Shown here: in pieces, positions 1 to 9,879 of the stretch | Layout of the letters: every line of letters begins with the position of its first letter | Position numbering within the stretch: position 1 is the stretch's first letter | Source of the DNA: Zasmidium citrigriseum | Taxonomy: Eukaryota > Ascomycota > Dothideomycetes > Mycosphaerellales > Mycosphaerellaceae | Reading direction: 5' to 3' | NCBI GenBank assembly: GCA_002786025.1 | Contig: NHNW01000004.1 | Span: 248,001 to 312,000, forward strand | Length of the DNA: 64,000 bases | The notes under the pieces: generated by a model | Told to the model about the DNA's origin: nothing | Databases searched by the model: none | The model's input: only the letters and a program-made list of their open reading frames with translations | Program-made: the position numbers and the translations under genes

Positions 1-994
1 TGAGACTGGTGGGAGATCCGACACATTCTGATTCCAGGATTTGAAGCACTTCTTCGATCGACTGCGGTTTCTGTGAAGCTGCAATGAGCTGGAGGGCATA
101 CAGCTGGAGGTTGATGACGAGAGATGATGCTTCGCGACAGGAGTCGAAGTCGATGTTCAATTGCAAGAGGCTTGGAAGCGTCTCGCATTCCGCACGTTGC
201 GATGCTTTGGTTGGCACGGGCTTCGTAGCTTCGCGATTCGGAAGCACAGTTTCTAGCCGCTTCTTGACAGCTCTCAACTCTTTCGCAGCAAGACTGTGAA
301 GTTCCAGAGCGATGAGCTTGCCACAAAGCGCGAGCATGCCGGTCTCCAGCTGCAGCCGGGGAGGCTCTGTAACACCAAGCTTTTGAAAGTCGACAGATCG
401 CAAGAATGAGAAGCCCAGTCTGGCACATTCTCCCGTTGGAGCCAGATATTCTAAGCCATTCGGAGTGCCCGAGATTGAACATTGAGAAGGTCGCCTGCGT
501 GGTTCTGATTTCTTCGTTGGAGATGGAGTCCTTGGTGTCTCATTTCCGGAGCGAGACTGCAGTGCTCTCTTCGAAGCAGGCGTCATCGACGGTCTTCTCG
601 GCGTAGATTGGATTTGCGCTGATGACCGCCTGGCATGATTCTTTGGCGGACTCTTAGTAGCATCCGTGAGGACCTTGAGGGCAATGTTGACGACCTGGGT
701 GGCAAGGGCATATCGCGCCTTGGGAGCGAGACTTCTAGGCTCATCTTCAAGAACCTTGAACGGTTCTTTCTTCGCGTTCCTTGCCGGAGCTTTCGATGCC
801 TTTGCTGGTGGTTTCGCGGTTCTCGCTGTTGTTCGTCCGGTATTTCGTGTATCTTGACTCGCAGGTGCTGTTTTGCCTTGAGCTCCAGAAGCTGAGCTCA
901 GCAGACTTTGCAGTGTTGTGACCGTAGAAGAAGTCGCATTCCCGCCAGATATCGTCGCCTTGACCGACTCCGCCAACGCCTCCGCTGTAGACAT
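1..994 (-). CDS. ESP1: Separase (separin), N-terminal part, cut by the left window edge
   Basis: Reading the minus strand from the ATG at 992-994 gives about 331 codons open to position 1, so the gene continues outside the window. Separase is the cysteine protease that cleaves cohesin at anaphase. The N-terminus follows the fungal separin pattern I know: a stretch ending in TTLQSLLSS, a basic Ala/Pro/Lys-rich linker, then a block containing LAPKARYALATQVVNIALKVLTD cut here as ALATQVVNIALKVLTDA followed by KSPPK, a Ser/Thr/Pro-rich segment, and a helical region (LGVTEPPRLQLETGMLAL). The catalytic His/Cys domain lies beyond the edge. It is divergent from the next gene with 191 bp between the start codons, so they probably share a promoter region. 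The family call rests on remembered fungal separin N-termini; the start is well placed because the upstream frame offers no better candidate. Confidence 0.78.
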   Translation of the reverse strand, partial: MSTAEALAESVKATISGGNATSSTVTTLQSLLSSASGAQGKTAPASQDTRNTGRTTARTAKPPAKASKAPARNAKKEPFKVLEDEPRSLAPKARYALATQVVNIALKVLTDATKSPPKNHARRSSAQIQSTPRRPSMTPASKRALQSRSGNETPRTPSPTKKSEPRRRPSQCSISGTPNGLEYLAPTGECARLGFSFLRSVDFQKLGVTEPPRLQLETGMLALCGKLIALELHSLAAKELRAVKKRLETVLPNREATKPVPTKASQRAECETLPSLLQLNIDFDSCREASSLVINLQLYALQLIAASQKPQSIEEVLQILESECVGSPTSL

Positions 995-1185
995 TATTGC
1001 TGGGTTACTGTCGCATATTCGGTGCTGTACAAGCTGATATGGAGTGTGTTGGAGCCACGCGCCTTCCGCGATGGCCTGGCCTCGGCCTCGGATCAACGAA
1101 GCGGTTGGCCGGGTGACAACCTCACGCCAAGCATCTCGAACTTCGGGGGAGATCGATGAGGTTGAAGACAGCCACCAGACACATC

Positions 1186-1836
1186 ATGGCGCCATCAAGA
1201 GCACTCCGGACATCTTCGAATATCTGCGCATCATGCGCCAGGAAGCAAATTCAGCGGCGACAATTCGCAATATCGGCCTCCCGCCCAGTCGCAGAGGGAT
1301 CAAGACTACCACGAGTCGCCAACCCCTCATTCTGGAGTTCCCTGATCCCACGTTTCTTAAGACGACCGACAGATGCCGCCGAAGCTGAGAAACGCGCGAG
1401 AGTCAGAGATGCAGGCGCGGATGAGCGACGGACTGGAATCGCCTTCTTGCTTCTCGGAATTCTGGTTGGATCCAATGCGATCAACATTATCTCGATCCGC
1501 AGAGAAATGCTCAACTTCACACGACAAACCGATGCGAAGCTCGCGACACTACGGGAAGTGGTGCAACGGGTGAAGAATGGCGAGGATGTAGATGTGAAGA
1601 AGGCACTTGGGACGGGTGATCCAGAGCAGGAGAAGGAGTGGGAGCAAGTCATGAAAGAGCTCGAGACTACAGATATGCTGTGGGAAGGACGCAAGAAGAG
1701 AGATGCAAAACGAGCTGAGAAGGCGGAAGAGAGAAGACTGAAGGATGAAGAGAAGAAGCGCGCAAACCAACCTGAGGGCTCAAATGGCGAACCGTCGGGA
1801 CAAGTGAACACATCGAAGCCCAAGTTCTTCATGTGA
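1186..1836 (+). CDS. DUF5321-type fungal protein, probably mitochondrial, single membrane segment
   Basis: Uninterrupted frame of 216 codons from the ATG at 1186. An in-frame ATG at 1156 would add ten residues; I prefer 1186 because MAPSRALRTSS begins a typical mitochondrial presequence rich in Arg/Ser and lacking acids. After the presequence come FWSSLIPRFLRR, a hydrophobic segment around residues 85-103 (GIAFLLLGILVGSNAINII), then a coiled, charged region with LREVVQRVKNGEDVDV and LGTGDPEQEKEWEQV, and a Lys/Glu-rich tail. These blocks match the fungal DUF5321 family as I remember it; its molecular function is not known. The membrane segment plus presequence suggests an inner-membrane protein. 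It is divergent from separase. Confidence 0.72.
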   Translation: MAPSRALRTSSNICASCARKQIQRRQFAISASRPVAEGSRLPRVANPSFWSSLIPRFLRRPTDAAEAEKRARVRDAGADERRTGIAFLLLGILVGSNAINIISIRREMLNFTRQTDAKLATLREVVQRVKNGEDVDVKKALGTGDPEQEKEWEQVMKELETTDMLWEGRKKRDAKRAEKAEERRLKDEEKKRANQPEGSNGEPSGQVNTSKPKFFM

Positions 1837-2581
1837 GGAATTGCGGGATGTGCTCAAATATTGCACCACCAGTGACACCAAAATGGCCAACATAACGCCA
1901 CCTCTCATACCGGACGCTCGATATCATGCTATTACTCGGTTGTAACGACATCCTTCGCGACGCGTGAGGCATCGCTCCCTTCTTCGACACAGCATCTGTG
2001 TCTCCGAGAACGGAGTCAGGTTTGGCAAAACGTCCACAGTCCTCCAAGCCGCTCAGCAAGTACCTGAAAAGAGCCAATCGTCTCAGGACCCGCATCTTTA
2101 TGGACAGCCGCCAAGTGTACTTCGTGGCTGCAGGGCGGCTGCGGTCGCGGAAATTGTTGCCCTGCGATGCAGCCAACGATCGAACTAGCAGAGACGTACG
2201 GAATGGCTGTAGCATTCAGACAGCCATTGCGAATGGAGCAGATAGACGGAACGGAGACAGAATGAACTGAACATAAGTAAACCCTCTACTATACAGATCC
2301 ACAATATGAAACATCTGTCGTCAGTCCAGCTCATAGTACACACAAGACACTAAATCCCACACTTTTCCAAAGGAGCGTCGCTTTGCAATGATAATCCAGA
2401 CATTCCACCCGCAAAGAAATTCTATCTATACAACAAAAAGATCAAGCGCCAGAGCCAGCCGCGTTACCGGAATCGTTCCACATGGGAGGCGCTTCAAGGG
2501 AGACATTACACGAAGCGCTCCAGAGCTGCTCGCGATCGCATTCTTTCTGGCGACGGGAGCTGGATTAGTGGGTTTGTCGTC
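1837..2581. other. Intergenic, no gene recognised
   Basis: About 0.75 kb between the DUF5321 gene and the P450 3' end. It contains only short unconvincing frames. The P450 3' UTR must lie in its right part. Confidence 0.6.
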
Positions 2582-5307
2582 TTATGCGAAGACTTCGCCC
2601 CATCTACACAAGTATGTCAGTATCAGATCGAAGGGTGGTCTGGGAGAAATTGAAAGGCTTACCCATGATCAGCGTCACCCTGAGTGCCATTCTTCCAATA
2701 CACCCTCGCATCCTGATACTCCCCCTCCACCTTCTTCTCAATCCACTGCCGCGCGACCATTTCCGCTCTTGCCTGATTCCGGATCTTCAAATTGAACTTG
2801 AACGGCATCGGCTTCGCAATCAGCAAAGTCGAAAAGTTGTACGTAGGATCCGTCTCATAGAGTGGAGCCTGCTTCTTCGGTTTCGGCGGCTCTTGTGCTT
2901 CTGCCTTTGCAAAGTTCCACGCACCGGGGAGCTCGGGTGTGAGAGTCGGTCCGTCGACGGGTGGGAGAGCGGGCTCTGGCTCGTCGATGAGAGGACCGAA
3001 GAGGTCGACGTATTCCTTTTCGGGGTCGGTGGAGAGGCCTGGCCATTCTCCTGCGATGCTGATTACGGAGTCGTTGCGTACCGGGGCTGAGACTGGGGAA
3101 TCGAATTGCTTGCTGTTCTGTCTGGAGACGCTCCAGCCGCCTTGCTCGTCGGCCATTTCGCTCAGGAGGCTGAGCGCGGAGCCGGGCGAATAGACGCTGT
3201 TCTGTCGCGAGGTGGAGGCAGTGTGCATTTCGGAAATGAGACTTGACACGCTCTTCGTATCGTGAATGCGCAAGCTCATCGGTCGGGGCTTGAGAGAGGA
3301 CCTCTTCGACGATGGCCTGGACTCTCGTTGAGCAATGAAGCTGGATATGCTGATGCCAGAGTCCTTGGAGATCAAGCTTGGTCTCTTCATCCTCTTTGTT
3401 CTTGTGAAAGGGCCAACGCTCTCGTCGTCCGATGCGAAACTGGCAACGCTGATGGCGGAGTCGTTGTCATGGATACTGAGTCTGTTCTTTATAACAGTGT
3501 CCTGCCGAGACAAGCTGCTGTCTCGAGATGGGTAGTCCGCGTTCAGGAGGCTGATAGCGGAATCGTTTAAGTGCATACTGAATCTCTTCGGCTTTGTAGT
3601 TGGTGACCAGTCACCATCGGCTTCGTTGTCAAAAGAGATGAGATCAACGGGTCCTTCGTTGCATGCGAAAGAGCTTCTCCGCGACATTGGTGTGGATGGC
3701 GCCGCGACGGAGTCGATCTCAGAGAAGATGTCGTCGACAGAGGGTTCGGACTGCGTTTCAGTAGTGTCAACATGAACCTCTGGCTGAGGTGCCGGCTCAG
3801 CTTGAGTTTTGGCAACGGTCTCCTCATCGCCGTGCATCGAGAAAAGCCAGGCGACTGAGCCTAGTCCAACGAAGAGATCGGCTTCCGTGACACCCATGCC
3901 TTGGCAAGTCCGTCGTCCGTATCCAAACTGGGAGTACTGCGTGATCGTTGGATAGCGAGTCAGCGGCTCTTGGTACGTTGGGTAATCTGAATGCAGCCAG
4001 CGCAGTGGGTTCCAGTCGTCGGGTTGTGGGAAAACTTCAGGGTCACGAGAGATGGACCACTCAAGTGGGTGAATGACACTGCCCTTGGGAATGTGGTATC
4101 CTTCGTAGACATCGTCCTGGATGAGCTCATGTGGGATACCAGTCGGGACAGGTGGGCGCCAGCGCAGGGTCTCTCGAATGAAGGCACGCAAGACTGGCAT
4201 GTCAGGCATGTCGTCAAAGGTGGGCATGCGATCTCCGAGGACACGATCAATCTCTTCGTGGAGGATGGATTGGTACTGCGGGAAGTGGCACATTGCGAGG
4301 CAGAAAGACTGCATGGGAGCTGCAATGGTCAAGGCTCCAGCGATACCGTGCATTCCAACAGCATAGGCGCCCTCAGTCTCCGACGAGAAACCCCAAGTCT
4401 TCTGGTGCTCGAGGTACATGCGTGTCCAGGACTGCTTCGGCTGGACAGTGGGCAGCAAAGGTGCTGAAGGGTTCGACTCCCGCTCAACGGATTGTCGCAC
4501 CTCCTCTTGCATCATCTCGAAGAACTTCTTCTCTGTCCTTCCACGTCGAAGTTCCCATGCCTTGGCCTTGACGAGATTCTCCGGAAGCGACATGACGGCA
4601 GGGATCTTGTTCCCCAAAGCACCCGTAGGTGACACGCCAATGAGTAGCTCGCGAGCACGCTGTTTCAATTCATCACTTGCTGCCGGCGTGCCCCAGGCAA
4701 GTCGGCTAGTCACACGCGCGACGAACGATTCCATAGCGTGGTTGTAGCGGGAAGGGTCCGTCATGAGTTCGAAGAGGAGGCGTGTCGACTCGATCTCGGG
4801 GTATGAAAAGAAGTTCTCTTTCTCTGACTTGTCCATGATCTGCTTTCCGAACCTGCGTTGGCGTGACCAGGTGAGGTTCTTGGACATGAGTGGCAAATAC
4901 TGGCCTGATGTGCGGTTATCGTGCTCCAGCGCGGGGATGAAGGGTCGGTCGGAATATATGGCGCTTCGCTTCGAAAGGAGGTCGTGGGCGATCTTGTCGC
5001 GAGCTATCCAGACATGGTTCTGGCCAGCAAGGTTGACTTGGTAGATAGGTCCATGCTCATCTGCCCATTCGGCAAACTTCATCCAGCTGCATTTCTCGGG
5101 AAGCTCATGCACGTTGCCAATGAGAGGCAGACCTGTCTATTATTAAGTCGATGTTGTAGTCGAGATCTCTGTGCGGAACGTACCTTTGGGTCCTGGCAGC
5201 TTGCTGGCCGATGCGAATGCCTTGTCTTTGCGCGATGTCTCGATCTTCTTCAGAACGATGTACACCGCGATCGCAACCACAAGAACAGTCAAAGAAATAA
5301 GCGCCAT
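2582..5307 (-). CDS. Cytochrome P450 monooxygenase with a ~315-residue Ser-rich insertion
   Basis: Three-exon model, complement of 2582-2603, 2663-5132 and 5184-5307, about 871 residues. Exon 1 gives a signal-anchor (MALISLTVLVVAIAVYIVLK) followed by the proline-rich hinge LPGPKG; the 51 bp intron restores LPLIGN. Seen in order: I-helix GIAGALT (about 304-310), K-helix ETLR (362-365), the PERF-like region, and the heme loop FGYGRRTCQG (444-453, ligand Cys451). A normal P450 ends soon after this. Here about 315 Ser-rich residues (478-795) intervene before the expected C-terminal strand region (DPTYNFSTLLIAKPMPF and following). The last intron (GTAAGC donor, CTGAC branch, TGTGTAG acceptor) is inferred: it replaces an immediate stop at 2659-2661 with a WGEVFA ending that resembles the WG-V ends of related P450s; without splicing the protein ends at 2659. 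Membership resembles the sterigmatocystin-oxidoreductase-like P450s. It is ER-anchored; the substrate is unknown. Confidence 0.85.
2880..3825 (-). repeat. Degenerate Ser-rich repeat inside the P450 coding region
   Basis: The translated insertion contains a recurring motif of the form D-S-[AGV]-[IL]-S: DSAISLLN, DSAISVAS, DSGISISS, SALSLLSE and DSVISIAG, spaced roughly 30-60 residues, each preceded by Arg/Ser/Lys-rich sequence with possible phosphorylation sites (RRSS, KRPS, SRQNS). It looks disordered. The frame stays open throughout and splice sites that would remove it are not evident, so it is probably translated. Confidence 0.7.
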
Positions 5308-8300
5308 TGTAGTAACATAAACGGGAACAAGCGCAAGGGTATAAAAACGATGTAACAAGTATCTTCCAACGAGGCAGCACGGCACAAGCGGCCTTTCCAA
5401 GAGGTGTCGTAGAATGCGATCGATGATTCGGTTAGTTGTGAATGTACGGACTCAAGGGGAGAAGGGGGTACAGCAGCAAGTAATTGTAAGTCTCGAAATC
5501 AAGAAGTGAAGATGAAAGTATGGCTGCAAAGTACCCAGGAAAGAAACAATCACAACGACGAAGGAAAGGTGCGAAGGTGTTGCCGAGCAAGGCGGGCGAG
5601 GGAGGACGGGAGTACTTTAAAGAACGTTGTCGTAGGCCCGTATCTCCAGCCGTGTAGCCTTTACGATATGCTTTCTTCGGGCCGCAAGGGGAGTGAGAAT
5701 ACATGCATAATAAGACAGATACCGTATGCTGCCTGAACCAGGTAAGTGCTGGTTGAGTTTGCCCCATTGCAGTGTTCACCTCTAGCCATTCCTGGAGTCG
5801 AGAAGCGATCCTGCCGTGCAAAAGGCTACATGTTGCCGATATTTCGCAAACGTCGCCAAACTTAGTTCCTCGAGCGGGTGGTGAGACTTGGCCCAAGTTC
5901 GACGAGAACTCACTGTTCATCCCCGTCCCAGCGCGTGCGGGTGTGCCACGCTGCGTTTCCACAATGCAATGGACAGGGAGCGCTTTCAAGCATTCGCCTG
6001 TCACATTGCCATGCGGAAGGTCATTTGTGCAACCCGGTGAAGAGACCGGCGTCCTGCCGAATTCCTTCCACGTGTGCGGCGTGAGCGGTGCTGTTCCTGA
6101 GTTCGACTCGTCTTTTCTTGGATGGCACGGTGGGGATAGGTGGTCTTGGATGATTGATCAGATCTCGGCGCACGACCCTCTGTTGTGGATGCCGTGCCGA
6201 CAAGAAGTCTGTGTGCGAGTGCGAGTGAGGTGACGTTCAGGCAAGCGAATCTGCCTTACTGCATTGAGACGAGACCCACAACACGACCCCCGCTTCGATG
6301 CCGTATAGGCGCCGAATCCTTGTCGCTCCTGCCGAAGTTTCTGAGGATACAGGGGCCGTGTTCGTCGTCGATGAGACTTTCTCACTTCAAGTTCCTACTG
6401 CGGCGACAGCTCTTCGAGAACATTGGTGTTGATCGCAAGCCAAAGGCCAAGCATTGGTGCAATGCCCGAATAGGAGCCCGCAAAAATCTCCTGGTTTCGC
6501 GCCGTTTGGCCCCAAGCTGTTGATCGCTACCTCCATCGGCAGTGATGCGCAGGCGGACTCCCTCCCGCCGCGAAGGGCAATTTGACGACCGGGAGCAGGG
6601 AGACTTCAATAGCCTACTTCCCTGCGTTCCTCACACAGGACGACATCTGTGACAGGCTGGGAGCTGTCGACTCTGCTCTTGGGCAGTGCTTCAAGGAACA
6701 AGGCTTCGCTTCCACAGTACCGAGCATATGCGTCGTCGTTGCGGAATGTCTCTTGCCGCTTACCAGCGCTCCCCTGCATTGAAAGTCGTCACCCTGTCAT
6801 CTCCAGCGCTTTCACTTAGGAAGTGCCGTCTATCCGCGTATTCGTTGTCGTTGTGATAGGACCACTGAGCGAGACGCGAATTCGAGCATTTGGATGATAG
6901 GGACCGTTGTCTCGAAGGGACCGCCTCTGCCCTAGTGTCTTGGTGGGCGAACGGGCAGATGGGCCAAGTGCTCGTTTCCTCGATTTGAGATAATGCTCAC
7001 GAGCCTCATCGGTCATCATTCGCCTGCCGAAAGCCAGAGTCACAGAGTTGCGCATCGAGAGCGGCGGTCTGGAAAGCTTTAATGCTGCCAGGACATCCCC
7101 GAACATCTGGCAGCAATGATGTCGCAGGGCGCATTTGGCATGCTACTTCATCGAATGATGCTGCGTGCCACCGTAGGTGACATGACGCTCCACGCCTTCC
7201 CCTTGAATCTGTCCGTACATCGTAAATGTGGACCCCACCGGATTCGTATCCCTCAATAGCCGCCAAAAATCGTGAGGCACCGGAAAGCTGAGATCCCGCC
7301 AGTCCTGTACAGCGGCTAAAGTGCGCAAATGCTCGCTCAGCGCAAATGTGTCCACGACGAGATCCGCTGAGCCCTTGTGAAGAAATCTCTCTCTGGTCCA
7401 CGCTCCACGTGGTGACGAGTGTCCCAATAACGAAGGATCAATGGACTACCTGGCAGGTGCGCGCGTTTGCGTGCGTTCACGACGCCTGCTTCTCCTCCCT
7501 ATCTCTCGTTGCCCCGTCTTGCGTCGGAAGTCTGGATCCTAGTAGTTGCCCATTCTTGAGCTCGAGCTAGCAACCCACCAAATATGTCATGCAGCATGGT
7601 ATACTTGAAACCTCCACGTGTGAAGCTGAATCGAGCGCGCTGCAGAGGCGTGGCGTGGCGTTGGGCCCACTTCCAAACGTTTCTTGGCCGGTAGACCAGC
7701 GCAAGCCATGCGGCGATTTTTCGAGAAGGCGTCCTGCGGTGCCAGTTTGTTGGGTTCATGACATTCCATCTGCGATGTTTTCCACGCCGAGAGTGCTGTC
7801 TCTCCGTCTCGACGATCCGCAGATGTCGATGGGATGAATAGCACTCGAAAGTTTGGAAGGAGTGAGGTCAAAATAGAGGGAAGGCGACTTTGGTGGCCGG
7901 CCAGCCTCCCCTGCTAGACCGCGAGCAAGGGTTTGAAGATTTATCGCACCATCATCCTAGCCAGACAACCACCTTCCCGGGTCCCATTTTCGAGATACGC
8001 TTCTAGCGAACAGTCGGCTCGAGATCGCGCGAATCTGAAGCAATAGTTCCTTCTATTCTTGCATCTCCAATGGCCATTTTCGTGAGCTTTCTCTCTGAAA
8101 CTCAGCAGCTGCAGCAGCTTCAACAAACTCCCGAATGCATAACGCCGACGACATATCGCCGGGAGTCAACGACAGTGCCAGCGGCCCGACGGCGAAGAAG
8201 TGCAGAAACATGAAAGGCGAATGCGAAGAATGCGAAAGAACAACAAACCGGCCAATGTGAAGCTGATCGAAGAATCCCGGATGTCGCAAGCAGACACTGA

Positions 8301-8604
8301 CGTTTGACGTGCGTGAGCAAGGATGGAGCAAAACCTCACTCTCACACTCACAATCTGCTCGAGCATACGCTGCGTGTCTTTTGAAATGCACAGAGATTGA
8401 GCATTGTGCAGCGACAGCAACTCGCAAGTCCCAAGTCAGCCTGCAAGTCCAGCACTCCGCCTTCGGAAGCTCGACCTCCTCACCTCGGCAATAACGTGAC
8501 CGGGATGGGGAACCATTGAACACCCATAGAACACGACATCAAGGCATTGGCATAAAACCTCACATACCCTGTATATCTCATACGAACACACAGGAGGAAG
8601 AGTC
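5308..8604. other. 3.3 kb without a recognisable gene
   Basis: The longest gene-free stretch in the gene-dense half. Composition is ordinary and not RIP-like. Frames on both strands are short and overlap one another. A minus-strand pair at 7499-7759 and 7143-7427 reads slightly protein-like (for example KYTMLHDIFGGLLARAQEW) but matches nothing I know. The left end holds the P450 promoter and the right end the hydratase promoter. Confidence 0.5.
8483..8488 (+). promoter_or_regulatory. CCTCGG hexamer, possible FarA/FarB fatty-acid response element
   Basis: CCTCGG lies 117-122 bp upstream of the enoyl-CoA hydratase start codon. In Aspergillus this hexamer is the core bound by the Zn2Cys6 regulators FarA and FarB that induce beta-oxidation genes. 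The assignment is inferred from motif, position and the nature of the downstream gene; a single hexamer can occur by chance. Confidence 0.4.
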
Positions 8605-9546
8605 ATGCCGCAATCAATCATCATCCAGCCAGACCTAGCCCTAGACCGCCACGATGGCAACGTCTTCGTCCTCACGATGCGCAAAGCACCAGAAAACCGA
8701 TTGAACAGCGCATACGCCCAAAAGCTAATCGCCGCTTACAACACAGTCCGCAAAATCTTGGGCCCCGACGCAGAAGGCGCAGTCATCACGAAAGGCAATG
8801 ACGCGAAGTTCTGGTGTACGGTATGCGCAGCCCATCCCCGTCTATACTAAAGCCTGAGCGGCATATCTTCTTTGCTTTGCATCAAAAAGGCAAATGTGTC
8901 AGGGAGGCAATGACACAATGCTCCTCGTTGAATACCGACTCACACGGCATGCCGATACCGAAGCCCAATTACAACCACTCATCATTTGACTTTGAGAGAA
9001 GGAAGTGCTAATCGACTATAGGGTCTCGAACTCGACGAAGCCGACTCCAATCCCTATGCCAACTCAGAGGGCTTCTTCCCCCTCCTCGCCACACTCGTCG
9101 ACTTCCCCTTCCCCACCATAGCTCTAATTACTGGCCACACCTTCGGCGGCGCAGGCCCCTTCGCCCTCTCCCACGACTACCGCATCATGAACTCCAAACG
9201 CGGCTTCTTCTCCATGCCGCCCGTCAACCTCGGCCTACACTTCCCAGGAATCGGCGCCCTCCCTCGTCTCAAACTGCGACCACCGGTTGCGAGGAAGATG
9301 CTCCTGGAAGCGCACCGCTGGACGGGGAAGGAAGCTTTGGAGGATGGAATTGTGGATGCGGTGGCGGAGCCCGAGAGGATGCTAGATGCGGCGCTGGAGC
9401 TGGCAAGAAAAGTGGCGCCCAAGGCGAAAATGGGAGTTTTTAGTCTGCTGAGGAACGAATTGTATGGTGAGGCCGGAAGGGCTTTCCGTGAGATTAGCTA
9501 TGTGCATGGGAGGAGTACAGGAGCGGCAGCGAAAGCGAAGATTTGA
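8605..9546 (+). CDS. Enoyl-CoA hydratase/isomerase family enzyme, PTS1-like C-terminus
   Basis: Two exons, 8605-8820 and 9022-9546, joined in phase 0 (donor GTATGC, branch GCTAATC, acceptor CTATAG; intron 201 bp), 246 residues. The crotonase fold is indicated by TMRKAPENRLNS near the N-terminus, the oxyanion-hole region GHTFGGAGPFALSHDYRI in exon 2, and NLGLHFPGIG. It should act on acyl-CoA esters by hydration of an enoyl-CoA or by double-bond isomerisation; the sequence does not decide which. The protein ends in AKI, which fits the relaxed PTS1 consensus [SAC]-[KRH]-[LMI], so peroxisomal location is likely but less certain than for its neighbours. It is convergent with the acyl-CoA oxidase gene, 333 bp apart. 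The intron is unusually long for this window; no alternative splice gives the GLELDEADSN block. Confidence 0.88.
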
Positions 9547-9879
9547 AGGAGTGTGATGGGATCTGTGTAGAAGTTTGCGAGAATCCTCGTACACTGTGAC
9601 TGTCATCCTTATGCTCCTTGTTCCTGTTCCTTCTCCAGCACTGCAGTCATACGGAGGAAGAGACAGCTTTCAAAGCTTCCACCAAATCATTGCTCCTTCA
9701 TTCTATCAGCTCTGCAATCATGTGGGGAAATGCCGAGTCCCTCATGCCCACAAGAATCCCCATTTGACTGCACTATTTTTATGCCACTCATGCCATGGTC
9801 AATGTGCCACATCAGGAGAAGAGCAAGGGGTTGTTCATTCATCCATTTCCTGTCTACGCAAGAGAAAATGTCAACTCCA
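9547..9879. other. Convergent 3' intergenic region
   Basis: Shared 3' flank of the converging hydratase and oxidase genes. No other feature seen. Confidence 0.6.

Noticed and set aside
1251..1832. 193-codon minus-strand frame
   Set aside because: Antisense shadow of the DUF5321 gene; Ser/Phe-rich with no protein features.
4464..4477. tRNA B-box-like GGTTCGACTCCC
   Set aside because: It lies in the coding part of the P450, and there is no A box or acceptor-stem pairing at the right distance.
5432..6004. 190-codon minus-strand frame
   Set aside because: Overlaps an equally long plus-strand frame; no recognisable features.
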